DNA of 35,774 bases from JAHEKD01 sp965215945 (GCA_965215945.1 CBDCFC010000038.1:1-35774); one strand, 5' to 3'; shown: positions 1 to 9,362, counted from the first letter of the stretch. A program made the numbers and translations. Notes: generated by a model not told the origin, from the sequence alone.

Positions 1-561
1 ATCGATGGTGTTGCTATTTCGTTGCTTCGGCGTAAGCCTATTTCAGGTAGCCATTGGGTATTCGTTGTTTCAAGCGATAAGGCAACTCAACTATACGAAA
101 CTCTCTTGGAAATAGGGAAGCCTCACCAACTCACTTTAGCTGGCTCATTGACATACAACACCTTGCGTATTCGTGCTGGGCGACCTGCGGGACGTGAATT
201 GAGTAGTGATTATATCCCCCTTGAAGTGGGTTTATGGGATGAGGTGAGTTTTGCGAAAGGTTGCTATACGGGACAAGAGATTATCGCTCGTATGGAAAGT
301 CGTGGGCAATTGGCGAAAATGATGGTTCATCTGAATTTGGATGAATTTGTGCCTGCACCTGCAACGATATATGCAGATAACAAAAAAATTGGACAACTAA
401 CCAGCAGTGTCCAAGCTCCAGATGGGACGATATTCGCTCTGGGAGTGGTTAAGACGGCTTCTGCTCGCGCGGGGATACCCATTACCGTTGGTGAAGAAGG
501 CATTGATGGCAGTGTACAACGGCTTGCTGGTACACAACCTGAGCATCTCCTACAAAATTAG
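1..561 (+). CDS. YgfZ/GcvT-like folate-binding protein, 5'-partial
   Basis: The reading frame is open from base 1, so the true start lies outside the window and about 186 C-terminal residues remain. The signature KGCYTGQEI (about bases 259-285), followed by a conserved Arg a few residues on, is the hallmark of YgfZ and the related aminomethyltransferase (GcvT) fold. YgfZ proteins bind folate and support iron-sulfur cluster enzymes and tRNA modification. The last 80 residues fit the C-terminal beta-barrel of this family. The next gene starts 9 bases after the stop, so the two are probably co-transcribed. Family assignment is strong; the exact role in this organism is inferred. Confidence 0.85.
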   Translation: MDGVAISLLRRKPISGSHWVFVVSSDKATQLYETLLEIGKPHQLTLAGSLTYNTLRIRAGRPAGRELSSDYIPLEVGLWDEVSFAKGCYTGQEIIARMESRGQLAKMMVHLNLDEFVPAPATIYADNKKIGQLTSSVQAPDGTIFALGVVKTASARAGIPITVGEEGIDGSVQRLAGTQPEHLLQN

Positions 562-570
562 GAACTCCTG

Positions 571-1704
571 ATGAGATGGATTCGACGTTCTATTGGCGTG
601 ATATTGGCAGGACTGGCTGTTATCCTATTGACGATTTCTGCATGTACTGTGGGGGTGCGTTCCGCCTTTTTTAATCCTGATACGTACAAAGATGCTTTTG
701 AAAACCAGAATTTTTATCAAGAGATTATCCCACTTGCGTTACCTGCCATTCTTCAATCTGCAGAACGAGAAAACAATAATTCCAATAGCCCAATTGACTT
801 CAATAATTTGTCGAACACTTTATCACCGGAAGACTGGCAAATCATCAGTGACCAGTTGATTCCGGCGGATTGGTTACAGACGCAAGTTGAAGGTACTGTC
901 GATGTCGTCTTTTTGGCATTTGAAGGCGATTTTACTGGCGTGGGCAGTTCGGTTGATTTTGACCCTGTGATTCGTCGGTTGTCTGGCGATACTGCTTTTG
1001 AGGTGGCTGAATATGTCATCTCGGTTGCGCCAGATTGTACACCTCAACAAGAGAGGCAATTGGCAGATTTCACGCCGGATAACGACTTAAGCATTCCCCT
1101 CTGTAATCCGCCTGACAATCTGTTACCTGTGAGCCAAACACTTGTGACCAGTTGGTTAAATCAACTCGGAGGTTTGCTCGATCAACAACGCATTTCATTA
1201 GACGAAATCTTTGGCTTCCGTCAACAGGATGCTCAAGCGGTACAATTGCTGGCTCAATTGCAATCGCAAATTACGCTGATGCTGTATTTGTGTCCGATGG
1301 CGTTGATTGCGTTGATTGTGACAGTGATTGTCCGTACCCTCAAAGGCTTTGGTCGGTGGATTGGTAGCACGAGTCTTGTGTCTGGTGGGCTATTGGTCGT
1401 GGTGCTTATCTTCTTGCAACTGATTGTTATTGATAGCTTCACTGAGATATTCCGCGCGCCGAATGATATCGAGCGTTTTCAAGCCGAATTGAGTGCAAGT
1501 TTCTTCCGTTCAATGTTCTCGAATATGAGTGGGAGCTTACTCCTCCAAGCGGGATTGTTTATCGCGATTGGATTTATTCTGATTGCCATTTCAGTGCTTC
1601 GGCATGATTCGGAGGATGGTATTCCGCGAGGGAGTGTGATTGTCACAGAAGATGGACAAATTATCTCAACGGCAAGTCGCCCTGTACAATCTAATGATGC
1701 TTAA
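571..1704 (+). CDS. Membrane protein of unknown function
   Basis: A 377-residue protein preceded by an AGGA ribosome-binding site. One membrane helix lies at the N-terminus (about residues 7-29), followed by a polar domain of about 200 residues, presumably outside the membrane. Three more hydrophobic segments come near the C-terminus (about 236-255, 266-290 and 322-345), then a polar tail. The early Cys sits inside the first hydrophobic segment and does not form a convincing lipobox. I recognise no catalytic motif. Similar architectures occur in Chloroflexota membrane proteins of unknown role. It closely follows the YgfZ-like gene and its stop overlaps the convergent septum-protein gene by 3 bases. 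Confidence 0.7.
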   Translation: MRWIRRSIGVILAGLAVILLTISACTVGVRSAFFNPDTYKDAFENQNFYQEIIPLALPAILQSAERENNNSNSPIDFNNLSNTLSPEDWQIISDQLIPADWLQTQVEGTVDVVFLAFEGDFTGVGSSVDFDPVIRRLSGDTAFEVAEYVISVAPDCTPQQERQLADFTPDNDLSIPLCNPPDNLLPVSQTLVTSWLNQLGGLLDQQRISLDEIFGFRQQDAQAVQLLAQLQSQITLMLYLCPMALIALIVTVIVRTLKGFGRWIGSTSLVSGGLLVVVLIFLQLIVIDSFTEIFRAPNDIERFQAELSASFFRSMFSNMSGSLLLQAGLFIAIGFILIAISVLRHDSEDGIPRGSVIVTEDGQIISTASRPVQSNDA

Positions 1705-2156
1705 GACGAGGGTGGATCGCTATCAAAGAACAATGCCCACCACAATTCCCATGATTCAGGTTCGGGCGGAGTTGTGTCAATTGGGGCAATTTGAATGAAG
1801 TTTTCGTCTGGTTCATCTGCTTCAATAATGATGGTGGAAGGAATAGGTATCACCAAGACTTCGCCTTCGCGCACCATCTTACCTTCATCATGCGCCCAAC
1901 TTTCTACAAAGGCATCACTCCGTACCCAATTTAATTCTTCGATGAGTTCCACCTGTTCCTGACGCAAGAGTTCAATCTCTAGGACAACTTGGTCATGAAT
2001 CTCTTGGAGAGCTTGGTCGGCTTGAATCCGATTGCTGAGAGTCAACGCCAACATCAAACCAATCGACAAAATGGCGGCAAACATAATCTGCACACTGGAA
2101 ACAGCTGGGCGCGCTTGCCGTTTGGGAGTTCTGGAAGGAATGGTTGGGTCTGCCAT
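1701..2156 (-). CDS. DivIC/FtsB-like septum formation initiator family protein
   Basis: A 151-residue protein with an Arg/Pro-rich cytoplasmic N-terminus, one membrane helix (about residues 23-41), a predicted coiled coil (about 44-75; runs of E, Q, L and I) and an acidic tail. This layout, and the segment in which the coiled coil leads into a short Ala/Trp-rich helix and then a hydrophobic GEVLVIPI strand, fits FtsB/DivIC proteins, which bridge early and late parts of the divisome. A longer frame extends upstream through the tRNA-Leu gene, but that extension merely translates the tRNA. I chose the ATG at 2156, which gives the usual family length. Assigned from architecture, so moderately sure. 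Confidence 0.65.
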   Translation of the reverse strand: MADPTIPSRTPKRQARPAVSSVQIMFAAILSIGLMLALTLSNRIQADQALQEIHDQVVLEIELLRQEQVELIEELNWVRSDAFVESWAHDEGKMVREGEVLVIPIPSTIIIEADEPDENFIQIAPIDTTPPEPESWELWWALFFDSDPPSS

Positions 2157-2223
2157 AGGTCTCTTTATACACAGAATTTGCCACAAATGCAAAAGCCCAG
2201 CCAGAAGACTGAGCTTGTATTGA

Positions 2224-2307
2224 TGCCGAAGGTGGGAGTCGAACCCACACTCCCCGAAGGGAACTACGCCCTGAACGTAGCGCGTCTGCCAATTCCGCCA
2301 CTTCGGC
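2224..2307 (-). tRNA. tRNA-Leu (anticodon CAG)
   Basis: The reverse strand folds into a class II tRNA. The 7-bp acceptor GCCGAAG/CTTCGGC closes it, with discriminator A. The anticodon stem CTACG/CGTAG encloses loop TTCAGGG, giving CAG. There is a long variable arm and a GTTCGACTC T-loop. No CCA is encoded. The gene lies between the septum-protein gene and the intergenic promoter region. Confidence 0.95.
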
Positions 2308-2412
2308 AACTGAGCAAAGGAGAATTGTATACATCAATTTCCTCACCGTCAAGTTCAATATAGGAATCATGGGGCAAATCAACTGTTTTACGAAAGCTCT
2401 GTGACTAGATGC

Positions 2413-2418
2413 TATAAT
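2413..2418 (+). promoter_or_regulatory. Candidate -10 element for the serine-hydrolase gene
   Basis: A consensus TATAAT lies in the gap after the tRNA, about 25-60 bases before the first peptide fragments of the broken serine-hydrolase gene. No good -35 hexamer is visible at 16-18 bases, so this is a weak call based on the -10 and its position. Confidence 0.35.
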
Positions 2419-2439
2419 GCCCCCTGCAAATTTGAAAGA

Positions 2440-4320
2440 TGGTCTAAGGCAAGTCGTGAATGCAGACGCTATGAGTAGTGGTTTCGATTATCAATACTAA
2501 ATTATAACATCCTGTGTTTGGTCGCATGGCTGACATCGGCACAGAGAAACAGGAGTCACGGCACAGGCAGTTGGACCAAGCTAATTTACGAGCCGATGAC
2601 ACTGATGGATTAACTGCACCAGGTTGGTCACAGAGAATCACTAATTGGTACAAGAGCTATCCTGTGATAGGAAGAAGGGCCAATTTTACCCCTGGCTCCT
2701 GTTACTCGGTGAACCCGATACATTTGCGAACCCAAAGGCTGGGTCTATGAAACGCTGGTGAACTATTCAACGGTAATATCAATGCTAATGTGCCAGTGAG
2801 TTTCTTGAGGCGATCATTGACAATCCAGCCAACACCAATTCCCAATCGAATCAACCGGCTGATCCCGATCAGACCTACAGAATAATGCCCTACCATCACC
2901 AACTGTCCAGCTAAGCGACAATCCTGACCCCGACTGCCGACTATCAGCACATTTGCTGTAACAGGATATGGTTACAGGTGCGAGATTAACATTCGTTATG
3001 GTCCGGGAGTGGAATATCCGCGAATCGTGTGTGGGGTCTGCATATGCTGGCGAACGCTATGGAAATCACAGGCTATCATACACAGTTTCCATGGGTGCGG
3101 ATCAAATTTGAGGGTGTCGCCCAATGGTGACAGGCTTGGATCGCGACAAGACTTGCTACGAAATTGAAGGAAATGTCTTTAGTTTACACAGGCGAATCAC
3201 GTCAGACGAGCGCCTTGACATTACCACCCCTCTATCGCCAACACCATCGGTAATGCAGTGCCGAGTTCAGTTAGATGACCCGGACAACTTACTGTTCCTT
3301 TGAGTACAGCGTTTTCAGCTACTTTGGCGATCAATATATGGGATATTATGTCCTGAATGCAGGGATTTGATTCCTGAAACCAGCCGATTCGCCGCGCTCA
3401 TTCTTCTTGCTGGATTTAGCCAGACAGGTGAAGCCCTTCACGATAGGTGAGCGATAACTTTGCATTCAGTGGGACAAGCATGTGAGTAAGATTGGCAATA
3501 CTGGCAAAACATGCATGAAGTGCTTAATTCAGACACCGCCTGACTGATTCAGATTCGCGACAGATATTGCCCAATACAATGATCTGTAGTGAAAATGTCG
3601 CTACAAATCGACTTCTAAGCGTCTCATTGGTGGAGGCGATGAGTACACTGGGAGCAGAGGAAGTCTGTCACACGCTTTGTACAATGAGATGGGCTCTAGG
3701 AGAATCACACTTCCTCATTTTTAGCCGCACCCCTACACTACATCCGACCCTGACCATCAGCCGATTCCACCCCGTCCGATTCCGATACTTGCCGACAGAC
3801 GACAGCCGATCAGGAATCAAAGCGAATCCTGACCTTATCCAATCAGATGACAGTGGAAGATATGGGATGGCTCATGGGTGGAATCTATCAATGTGCCTAC
3901 CAAGATGGCGGCTTGCTGATGGAGAGCTATCCTGAGCAATTTGATGGGCGTGAATGTCGGCAGATGTTGCATGTGATGAGCAATAACACGGTGGATGCAC
4001 TCCTCAAGGCAGGTGTGCCAGCAGATACACGAGTCGCCCATAAACATGGCTGGATTGAAGATACTCACGGCAATTCGGCTATCTTCTTCACGCCGGGGGG
4101 CGATTATGTGATTGTGATGACTCTCTTCCAACCGGAATGGCTCAACTTCCAAGAGTCCTTACCGGTGATTGCGGAGGTCTCGCGGACGGTTTATAACTTC
4201 TATAATCCGGAGAATCCGATGCCCGCGATACGTGATGGCTACATCCCAGAAGCAGGAACCTGCAATTTTGCTGGTACGCCACTGGTTGCTGATTTGATGC
4301 GCGTTATCTGGGACGAGTAG
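2440..4320 (+). pseudogene. SH3-domain / class A beta-lactamase-like serine hydrolase, many frameshifts
   Basis: No continuous frame exists, but ordered fragments of one secreted protein are readable across three frames. A first SH3-like unit includes LLGEPDTFANP (2699-2734) and GWVYETLVNYS (2737-2769). A second includes VTGARL (2971), NIRYGPGVEYPRI (to about 3027), SAYAGERY (3037-3060) and EITGYHTQFPWVRIKFEG (3062 on). The hydrolase part follows: FAFSGTSM (about 3460-3483), probably the SxxK region; ENVATNRLL (3591 on), where the family has its second motif; then an intact C-terminal frame (about 3800-4320) with HKHGW, equivalent to the KTG box, and a GGDYVIVM strand. Single-base gains and losses occur every few tens of bases, for instance one A missing in CCAAAGGC and TTAACATT. 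Either a young pseudogene or uncorrected read errors. The intact C-terminal part alone is about 157 residues. Confidence 0.75.
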
Positions 4321-4323
4321 ACA

Positions 4324-5211
4324 TTAGCGATTGAGTGTCACTTTGGCGTTGCTGAGGACAACTTCATCGCGTTCTTTGGCTTTTGTCTGGAAGATGATTT
4401 CATCGTCTGCGGTTTGCCACATCTCCGTGACGAGTGTATTGCCGGGGAAGACATGCTTGGAAAAGCGTACTTTCACACTCTTGAATTTGGAGACATCGTT
4501 TTGGCAATAGTGCTTGAGTACGGCCCGCACTGCAAAGCCGAAGGTACTTAAACCATGCAGAACGGGTCTATCGAAATTGCCAATTACCGCCATGTCTGGG
4601 TCGGCATGGAGTGGATTCACATCGCCCGATAGTCGATAAATCAGAGCTTGGCGTTCTAAGGTTGTTTCTTCGTGTATCGTATCGGGTTCACGCTCTGGTG
4701 GAAGATTAACTTTGCTGGATGGACCCCGCTCGCCGCCATAACCGCCTAAACCACGGATAAACGTGGATGACCGCGCCACAACCAATTCCTCGCCTTGTGC
4801 ATCTCGTGATGAGGTCTGTGTCACAATCACCATCCCACTGCCTTTGTCGTATATATCCGCAATCTGTGAACGGCTGGTGACTGTCCCTGATGTGGGTAAT
4901 GGTTTCTTGATTTCGAGAAATTGTTCGCCATGCACCAGCATCATCGGGTTAAATTCGATACCGGCAATATTGCCGCTGAGGATGGTTTTAATAAATGCAC
5001 CTGAATAAATGGTGCCAAAGGACGGTATTACTTTGAAGCCTTTGGTACTGAGTTCATAGACAAATTGCAATTCATCTTGGTCTCGCCAATCGAGGGGCGC
5101 GCCAATACCTAGTGCATAGAGCGCGACATCCCGTTCTGTATAGGTGTAGGTAATCGGAGGGTATTCTGTGCCAATGGCATTGTTGACTTGTTCCAGTGTG
5201 ACCATGCTCAA
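4324..5211 (-). CDS. MaoC-type (R)-specific enoyl-CoA hydratase 2 / dehydratase
   Basis: A 295-residue double hot-dog protein. The hydratase-2 signature YRLSGDVNPLHADP sits at about residues 190-205, with the catalytic Asp and His of the GDxNPLH motif present, followed by the FDRPVLHGLSTFG segment typical of MaoC and of the hydratase domain of peroxisomal multifunctional enzyme 2. The N-terminal half resembles the substrate-binding hot dog (FAS1-like dehydratase part). The likely reaction is hydration or dehydration of medium to long acyl-CoA in the cytoplasm. It converges on the broken serine hydrolase with only 3 bases between the stops. The start ATG at 5211 gives a standard N-terminus. 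Confidence 0.88.
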   Translation of the reverse strand: MSMVTLEQVNNAIGTEYPPITYTYTERDVALYALGIGAPLDWRDQDELQFVYELSTKGFKVIPSFGTIYSGAFIKTILSGNIAGIEFNPMMLVHGEQFLEIKKPLPTSGTVTSRSQIADIYDKGSGMVIVTQTSSRDAQGEELVVARSSTFIRGLGGYGGERGPSSKVNLPPEREPDTIHEETTLERQALIYRLSGDVNPLHADPDMAVIGNFDRPVLHGLSTFGFAVRAVLKHYCQNDVSKFKSVKVRFSKHVFPGNTLVTEMWQTADDEIIFQTKAKERDEVVLSNAKVTLNR

Positions 5212-5285
5212 TCCTTTAAGTTAAAAACATAATTCGATTGAATCATACTCAATGATAGATAAAAAGCCCAATAATCGTTGAGGAA

Positions 5286-5323
5286 TGAAAAAGACGCACA
5301 CTCACAAGAATGTACGCCTTTTG
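5286..5323 (-). terminator. Rho-independent terminator after the sugar ABC operon
   Basis: On the minus strand AAAAGGCGTACA pairs with TGTGCGTCTTTT (12 bp with two G-U pairs) around a 10-base loop and runs into TTTTT. It lies about 20 bases after the stop of the MalG-like gene and ends that operon. Confidence 0.75.
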
Positions 5324-5342
5324 TATTGATAGATGACTAGAA

Positions 5343-6455
5343 TTAGCCTTTGACTGAACCTTGCGTCAGCCCACCGACGATTTGATCTTGGAGTGCTAGA
5401 TAAATCACCAGAGTGGGTATTGCCCCGATAACAGAACCTGCCGCGAAGACACCCCAATCCCTTGCAAAGTTATCAGCGATGAAGCTCCACAAGCCGACCA
5501 TGAGTGTCCAACTCTCTTTATCACGCAGGAGAACCCGTGCCAGCACAAATTCATTGAATGTACCCACAAAGGAGAGAATGCCCACCACGATGAGTATTGG
5601 ACGCACCAGTGGGAAAATCAGCAGACGATAAGTTTGCCAATGGGATGCCCCATCGACCAATGCGGATTCATCTATATCCCGCGGAACAGAGTCGAAGAAG
5701 CCCTTCATGAGCCAGATATTGATGCCCATAGCTCCGCCGACATAGACGAGAATTAACCCCCCTTGTGTATTCAAGCCCAACTGTGGAATGTGCTGTCCGA
5801 TTTGTTGTAAGAAGAGAAATATCGCTACCATTGCCAAGAGATTGGGGAAAACTTGTACGAGAAGGATGAAGACCAATAACCCATCACGACCTGTAAAGCG
5901 GAAGCGTGAGAAGGAATAGGCACTTAAGGCCGTCACCATCACAACGATTACTGCTGTCACTCCAGATACCACCACGGAGTTGAATATCCAGCGCATGAAG
6001 GGGAAGCGGTCTGTTGTCAGGAGGACATCGAAGTTGATGAAGAGACTCGTGCCGACACTAAAAATGTCTTGTCCTTCGTCGATTTCTGCGCCGACTTCAA
6101 CACCATCGCCAAAGCTAATGTAGCCATTACGCGGGGCATTGACGCTGACACTCTCGCCATCCACTTCAACACGCATGATGACGGTTGAGCTACGGACGAC
6201 TCGTTGCCCTTCTTCGACGAGAATTTCTTGGATTGTGCCAGAGACTTCTGATGCTTCGACGATGGGTGGACTAATGCTTGGGATAATTGTCTGGGTGGAC
6301 ATGGACTGTGCTGGGTTTAGCGACGCGGAGACAATCCATATAACAGGGAATAGCGCAAAGATACAAGCGATAATCAGCACCACCACCCGAGCGATTTTCC
6401 AATTGCGTTGTGTTTGTAGGTAGTTGCTACCCGTATTTTTGGTTTTGTTAGACAT
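5343..6455 (-). CDS. MalG-like sugar ABC transporter permease with inserted barrel-sandwich domain
   Basis: A 370-residue inner-membrane permease of the carbohydrate (CUT1) ABC family. The first helix is at about residues 20-45 and the remaining helices after residue 157. The EAA loop that docks the ATPase is DESALVDGASHWQTYRLL followed by FPLVRP. The segment after the insert, including TTDRFPFMRWIFNS, and the C-terminal helices look like ordinary MalG. Unusual is an insertion of about 75 residues (62-136) in the first extracytoplasmic loop. It reads as two beta-rich halves, VSGTIQEILVEEGQRV and VNAPRNGYISFGDGVEVG, like a lipoyl or biotinyl barrel-sandwich hybrid but without the MKM lysine. 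Its start overlaps the MalF-like stop by 8 bases. No ATPase gene is in the window. Confidence 0.9.
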   Translation of the reverse strand: MSNKTKNTGSNYLQTQRNWKIARVVVLIIACIFALFPVIWIVSASLNPAQSMSTQTIIPSISPPIVEASEVSGTIQEILVEEGQRVVRSSTVIMRVEVDGESVSVNAPRNGYISFGDGVEVGAEIDEGQDIFSVGTSLFINFDVLLTTDRFPFMRWIFNSVVVSGVTAVIVVMVTALSAYSFSRFRFTGRDGLLVFILLVQVFPNLLAMVAIFLFLQQIGQHIPQLGLNTQGGLILVYVGGAMGINIWLMKGFFDSVPRDIDESALVDGASHWQTYRLLIFPLVRPILIVVGILSFVGTFNEFVLARVLLRDKESWTLMVGLWSFIADNFARDWGVFAAGSVIGAIPTLVIYLALQDQIVGGLTQGSVKG

Positions 6456-7998
6456 TTTCTGAAGTCTCCTCCCATTGCCTCGTCAGACGGAATTGTAGGA
6501 GTGTGACCCCTGCCACCATAACGAAGATGATGATAGTTATCGCCGATGCCAAGCCAAAGTCTGCGCCTCGCCCACCTCCGAAGGCTAATCGGAACGCATA
6601 TGATATTAGAATATCCGTATGTCCAGCCGGCGTTGGTGTGCCAAAAATCGGCGGTTTCCCTTCATTATAGGCTTCGATAATCACGAAGTTGTTGAAGTTA
6701 TAGGTGAAGGAGGCGATGAGCAAGGGACCGACAGCGACCAAGAGCATGGGCAAGGTAAGACCTTTGAATTTATCCCAGCCATTTGCCCCATCGACATCTG
6801 CCGCTTCGTACATATCCGACGGAATTGCGGCTAATGCCCCGCTACAGACGAGCATAAAGTAGGGATAACCCAGCCACAGATTAATCAACAAAATGCCAAA
6901 TTTCGCCCAGCCGGGGTCATCGAAGAATGGCGGTGCCATAATTCCAATACTATCGAGCATGTTGGAAATCACGCCAAAATTGGGATTTAACATCCCTTTC
7001 CATGTTGCCACCGCGATAATTGCAGGAATGGCATAGGGGACGATGAGGATGGTGCGGAATAGTTTTTTGAATGGCACGTCTGCTTGCAAGATGAGCGCGA
7101 AAAACAAGCCCAACGCAAACGTGGTAATGACGGAAAGCACCGCGAACACAATTGTCCAAATGAAGATTTGCAACAGAGGACCGCGAATGGCTTCACTGGT
7201 CAAAAATCGCTCGAAGTTATCGAAGCCGATGATGGTTCGATAGCCTGTGCGGAGGAAATCATCTGGATCATTTTCGTTAACGAATTGCCCGATGCTATCA
7301 TCCGCGATATATAGCGCACCGGATTGATTATCCACAAAGGCATCTTGCGCTTCGTCATAGACAAATTGCTGTTCAAATTCCCCAGCCGTACTGCGCCCTA
7401 AAATTCCAATTGAGCTATCCTCTGTACCGAACTGCATCTCTTGTAAGACAGCTGAAGCACGCAGGGCATCCCCCCGACTGAGTGGCGCAAAGCCATTGTA
7501 GTCCTCAGGTAAATCATCTTCGGCAGTGAACCCCTCGACAGATTCAATAGCAGTATTTTCTGTCACAAAGAAGACATTGCCATCGTCATCTGTCAGCCAT
7601 AACGCATAGGTCTCGTCTTCGGCTTGGAAGGGAACCCAATTAAAGGATTCACCTCCTTCTGGCAGATATTGATCTTGTGAGACAAGGGTGATTACTTGCT
7701 GTTTCGTCAGCAGGTTTCCGTCGCCATAATTGGTGAGGGCAACATAAACGGTATAAATAATTGGAAAAATGATCATTAAGCCCATCAGCGCAAGAGCTGG
7801 AGAAATCCAGCGCAATGGGTATAAATCTTCTCTTAAATTAATGATATTGACGATCACCGTAATCACCGCGATGGTAATTACGATTTCCCAAACCCCGTCT
7901 CCGGCGAGACGGTAAATCAGAAAGAGCGCAAATGCATCTACAATAATTAATGCGCCATATCTGAGTAGCAAGCCTATTATCGAGCGATTGGTATTCAT
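6448..7998 (-). CDS. MalF-like sugar ABC transporter permease
   Basis: A 516-residue permease with three N-terminal hydrophobic segments (to about residue 90), a long polar extracytoplasmic loop (about 92-265, rich in D and E) comparable to the MalF P2 loop that contacts the binding protein, and the core permease helices after about residue 275. The EAA loop is DMYEAADVDGANGWDKFKGL followed by LPML. It pairs with the MalG-like gene, with which it overlaps by 8 bases, and follows the binding-protein gene. MalF homology suggests maltose, maltodextrin or a similar oligosaccharide, but the substrate is not shown by the sequence. Confidence 0.9.
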   Translation of the reverse strand: MNTNRSIIGLLLRYGALIIVDAFALFLIYRLAGDGVWEIVITIAVITVIVNIINLREDLYPLRWISPALALMGLMIIFPIIYTVYVALTNYGDGNLLTKQQVITLVSQDQYLPEGGESFNWVPFQAEDETYALWLTDDDGNVFFVTENTAIESVEGFTAEDDLPEDYNGFAPLSRGDALRASAVLQEMQFGTEDSSIGILGRSTAGEFEQQFVYDEAQDAFVDNQSGALYIADDSIGQFVNENDPDDFLRTGYRTIIGFDNFERFLTSEAIRGPLLQIFIWTIVFAVLSVITTFALGLFFALILQADVPFKKLFRTILIVPYAIPAIIAVATWKGMLNPNFGVISNMLDSIGIMAPPFFDDPGWAKFGILLINLWLGYPYFMLVCSGALAAIPSDMYEAADVDGANGWDKFKGLTLPMLLVAVGPLLIASFTYNFNNFVIIEAYNEGKPPIFGTPTPAGHTDILISYAFRLAFGGGRGADFGLASAITIIIFVMVAGVTLLQFRLTRQWEETSENV

Positions 7999-8056
7999 GT
8001 GGCATCGACGCTAGTACACCGCGTCTGGCTCCTTTCATTACTCGCAGGCAGATAAG

Positions 8057-8093
8057 CAAAAAGCGAGAGCTACCCGATGGATAACCCCCGCTT
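8057..8093 (-). terminator. Hairpin between malE-like and malF-like genes
   Basis: On the minus strand a 15-bp stem (AAGCGGGGGTTATCC with GGGTAGCTCTCGCTT, several G-U pairs, loop ATC) is followed by TTTTT. It lies 45 bases after the stop of the binding-protein gene and before the permease genes. It probably ends most transcripts or protects the mRNA 3' end, so that binding protein is made in excess of permease, as known for many binding-protein operons. Confidence 0.8.
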
Positions 8094-8138
8094 ACATTGT
8101 CGGATAGTTATGTCTTGTATTTGTGTGGCAGGCTTGTT

Positions 8139-9362
8139 TTAGCCTTCGCCATCACCCTCTTCTTCACCTTCACCTGCGATTAAGGTGCGGATTTGTTCGG
8201 CGGCACTTGTAAAGGCTTCGGAAGCACCTGCTTGATCGGTACGGATGAGTGTGAGTGCATCACCCCATGCTGACCAAACGGAAGCCATTTCTGGAATTGC
8301 TGGCATGGCGAGACCTTCGCTACCGGCAGATACGAACCCAGCTATGATTTCGTCATCAATCATCTCACGGACGGAGAGGAAAGCGGAGGGGCGTGGGTCG
8401 GCATCGAAGAGTGCTTGCATCGTTTCGTCGGTTGCGACAAAGTCAAGCAAGAAGGCTTCTGCTAGCAATTGATTTTCGCTGAATGCGCTAATCATGAACC
8501 CTTGTACGCCAAGGAAGGGCTGTGCAACACCACCGGGACCTTCTGGAATACCCGCAACTGCAAAGGAGACACCTGATTCTTCGATGCGTGGAATAGCCCA
8601 AGGACCCGTGACGATCATAGCGGCATCACCACTTTCAAAGAGGGTATGCATCACATCATAATCTACGCCCGTTGGCATCAAGCCATCTGCAACATAAGAT
8701 TCAAGATATTCTGCGGCGGCGATTGCACCTTCGCTATCAATACCGACATCACTGGAGTCATAGCCTGCATCACCAAATCCGAAGACATAGCCACCGAAAG
8801 CGGTTTGAATGGGGAAGAAGTGATACGGATCACTATCTTGCGTCACCCAGCCATAGGTTCCTGCATCAGCATCGGTGAGTTCTTCACTTAAGGCGCGAAC
8901 CTCTTCCCATGTTGTGGGAGCTTCAGAAACGATGTCCGGGTTATAAACAAAGGCGACATTTTCTGTTACATAGGGCATCCCGTAGAGTGCGCCATCAAAA
9001 ACGAATGCGTTGACTGCGGCGGGTAGGAAGTCGGCTTCACGATCACCCAAATCCATCGGGGCAAGCAACCCATTCACAGCGAGTTCACCTAGCCAGTCGT
9101 GTGCGCCGATGATGATGTCGGGACCTTCACCAGCTGGACCTGCCGTTTTGAATTGGTCACGGATGTCGCCGAAACCGAGTTCTTGGACAACCACAGGAAT
9201 ACCAAATTCTTCTTCAAATTGCTCACCAAGTCCTTCTAGGATGGGCGAGCGGGTTTCGTCTGCCCAAATCACGAGGGCATCATCTTGGGCAATTGCTGAC
9301 CCAAATGTACCAAGTGTCAGAGCAACTACCGCTATTATGAGAAGTAGTTTATTGCGTGTCAT
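8139..9362 (-). CDS. MalE-like sugar ABC transporter substrate-binding protein
   Basis: A 407-residue exported protein. The signal peptide is the first 25 residues (hydrophobic core LLLIIAVVALTLGTFGSAIA, then QDDALVIW). The mature part has the extracellular solute-binding family 1 pattern: VIWADETRSPILEGLGEQF, GPDIIIGAHDWLGEL, MPYVTENVAFVYN, AAMIVTGPWAI and a C-terminal EQIRTLI helix. These fit maltose/maltodextrin-binding proteins. The C-terminus ends in a short Gly/Glu-rich tail. No lipobox Cys is visible, so membrane anchoring is unclear. It is the first gene of the operon with two permease genes downstream and has an AAGGA ribosome-binding site. Confidence 0.9.
   Translation of the reverse strand: MTRNKLLLIIAVVALTLGTFGSAIAQDDALVIWADETRSPILEGLGEQFEEEFGIPVVVQELGFGDIRDQFKTAGPAGEGPDIIIGAHDWLGELAVNGLLAPMDLGDREADFLPAAVNAFVFDGALYGMPYVTENVAFVYNPDIVSEAPTTWEEVRALSEELTDADAGTYGWVTQDSDPYHFFPIQTAFGGYVFGFGDAGYDSSDVGIDSEGAIAAAEYLESYVADGLMPTGVDYDVMHTLFESGDAAMIVTGPWAIPRIEESGVSFAVAGIPEGPGGVAQPFLGVQGFMISAFSENQLLAEAFLLDFVATDETMQALFDADPRPSAFLSVREMIDDEIIAGFVSAGSEGLAMPAIPEMASVWSAWGDALTLIRTDQAGASEAFTSAAEQIRTLIAGEGEEEGDGEG

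Noticed and set aside
2157..2309. N-terminal extension of the septum-protein frame, and an overlapping minus-strand frame, across the tRNA gene
   Set aside because: These are translations of tRNA-Leu and its flank, a common false ORF; the family-length start is 2156.
3567..3935. A 122-codon plus-strand frame as a separate gene
   Set aside because: Its first part is a frame fragment of the broken serine hydrolase and the rest overlaps the true hydrolase frame out of register.
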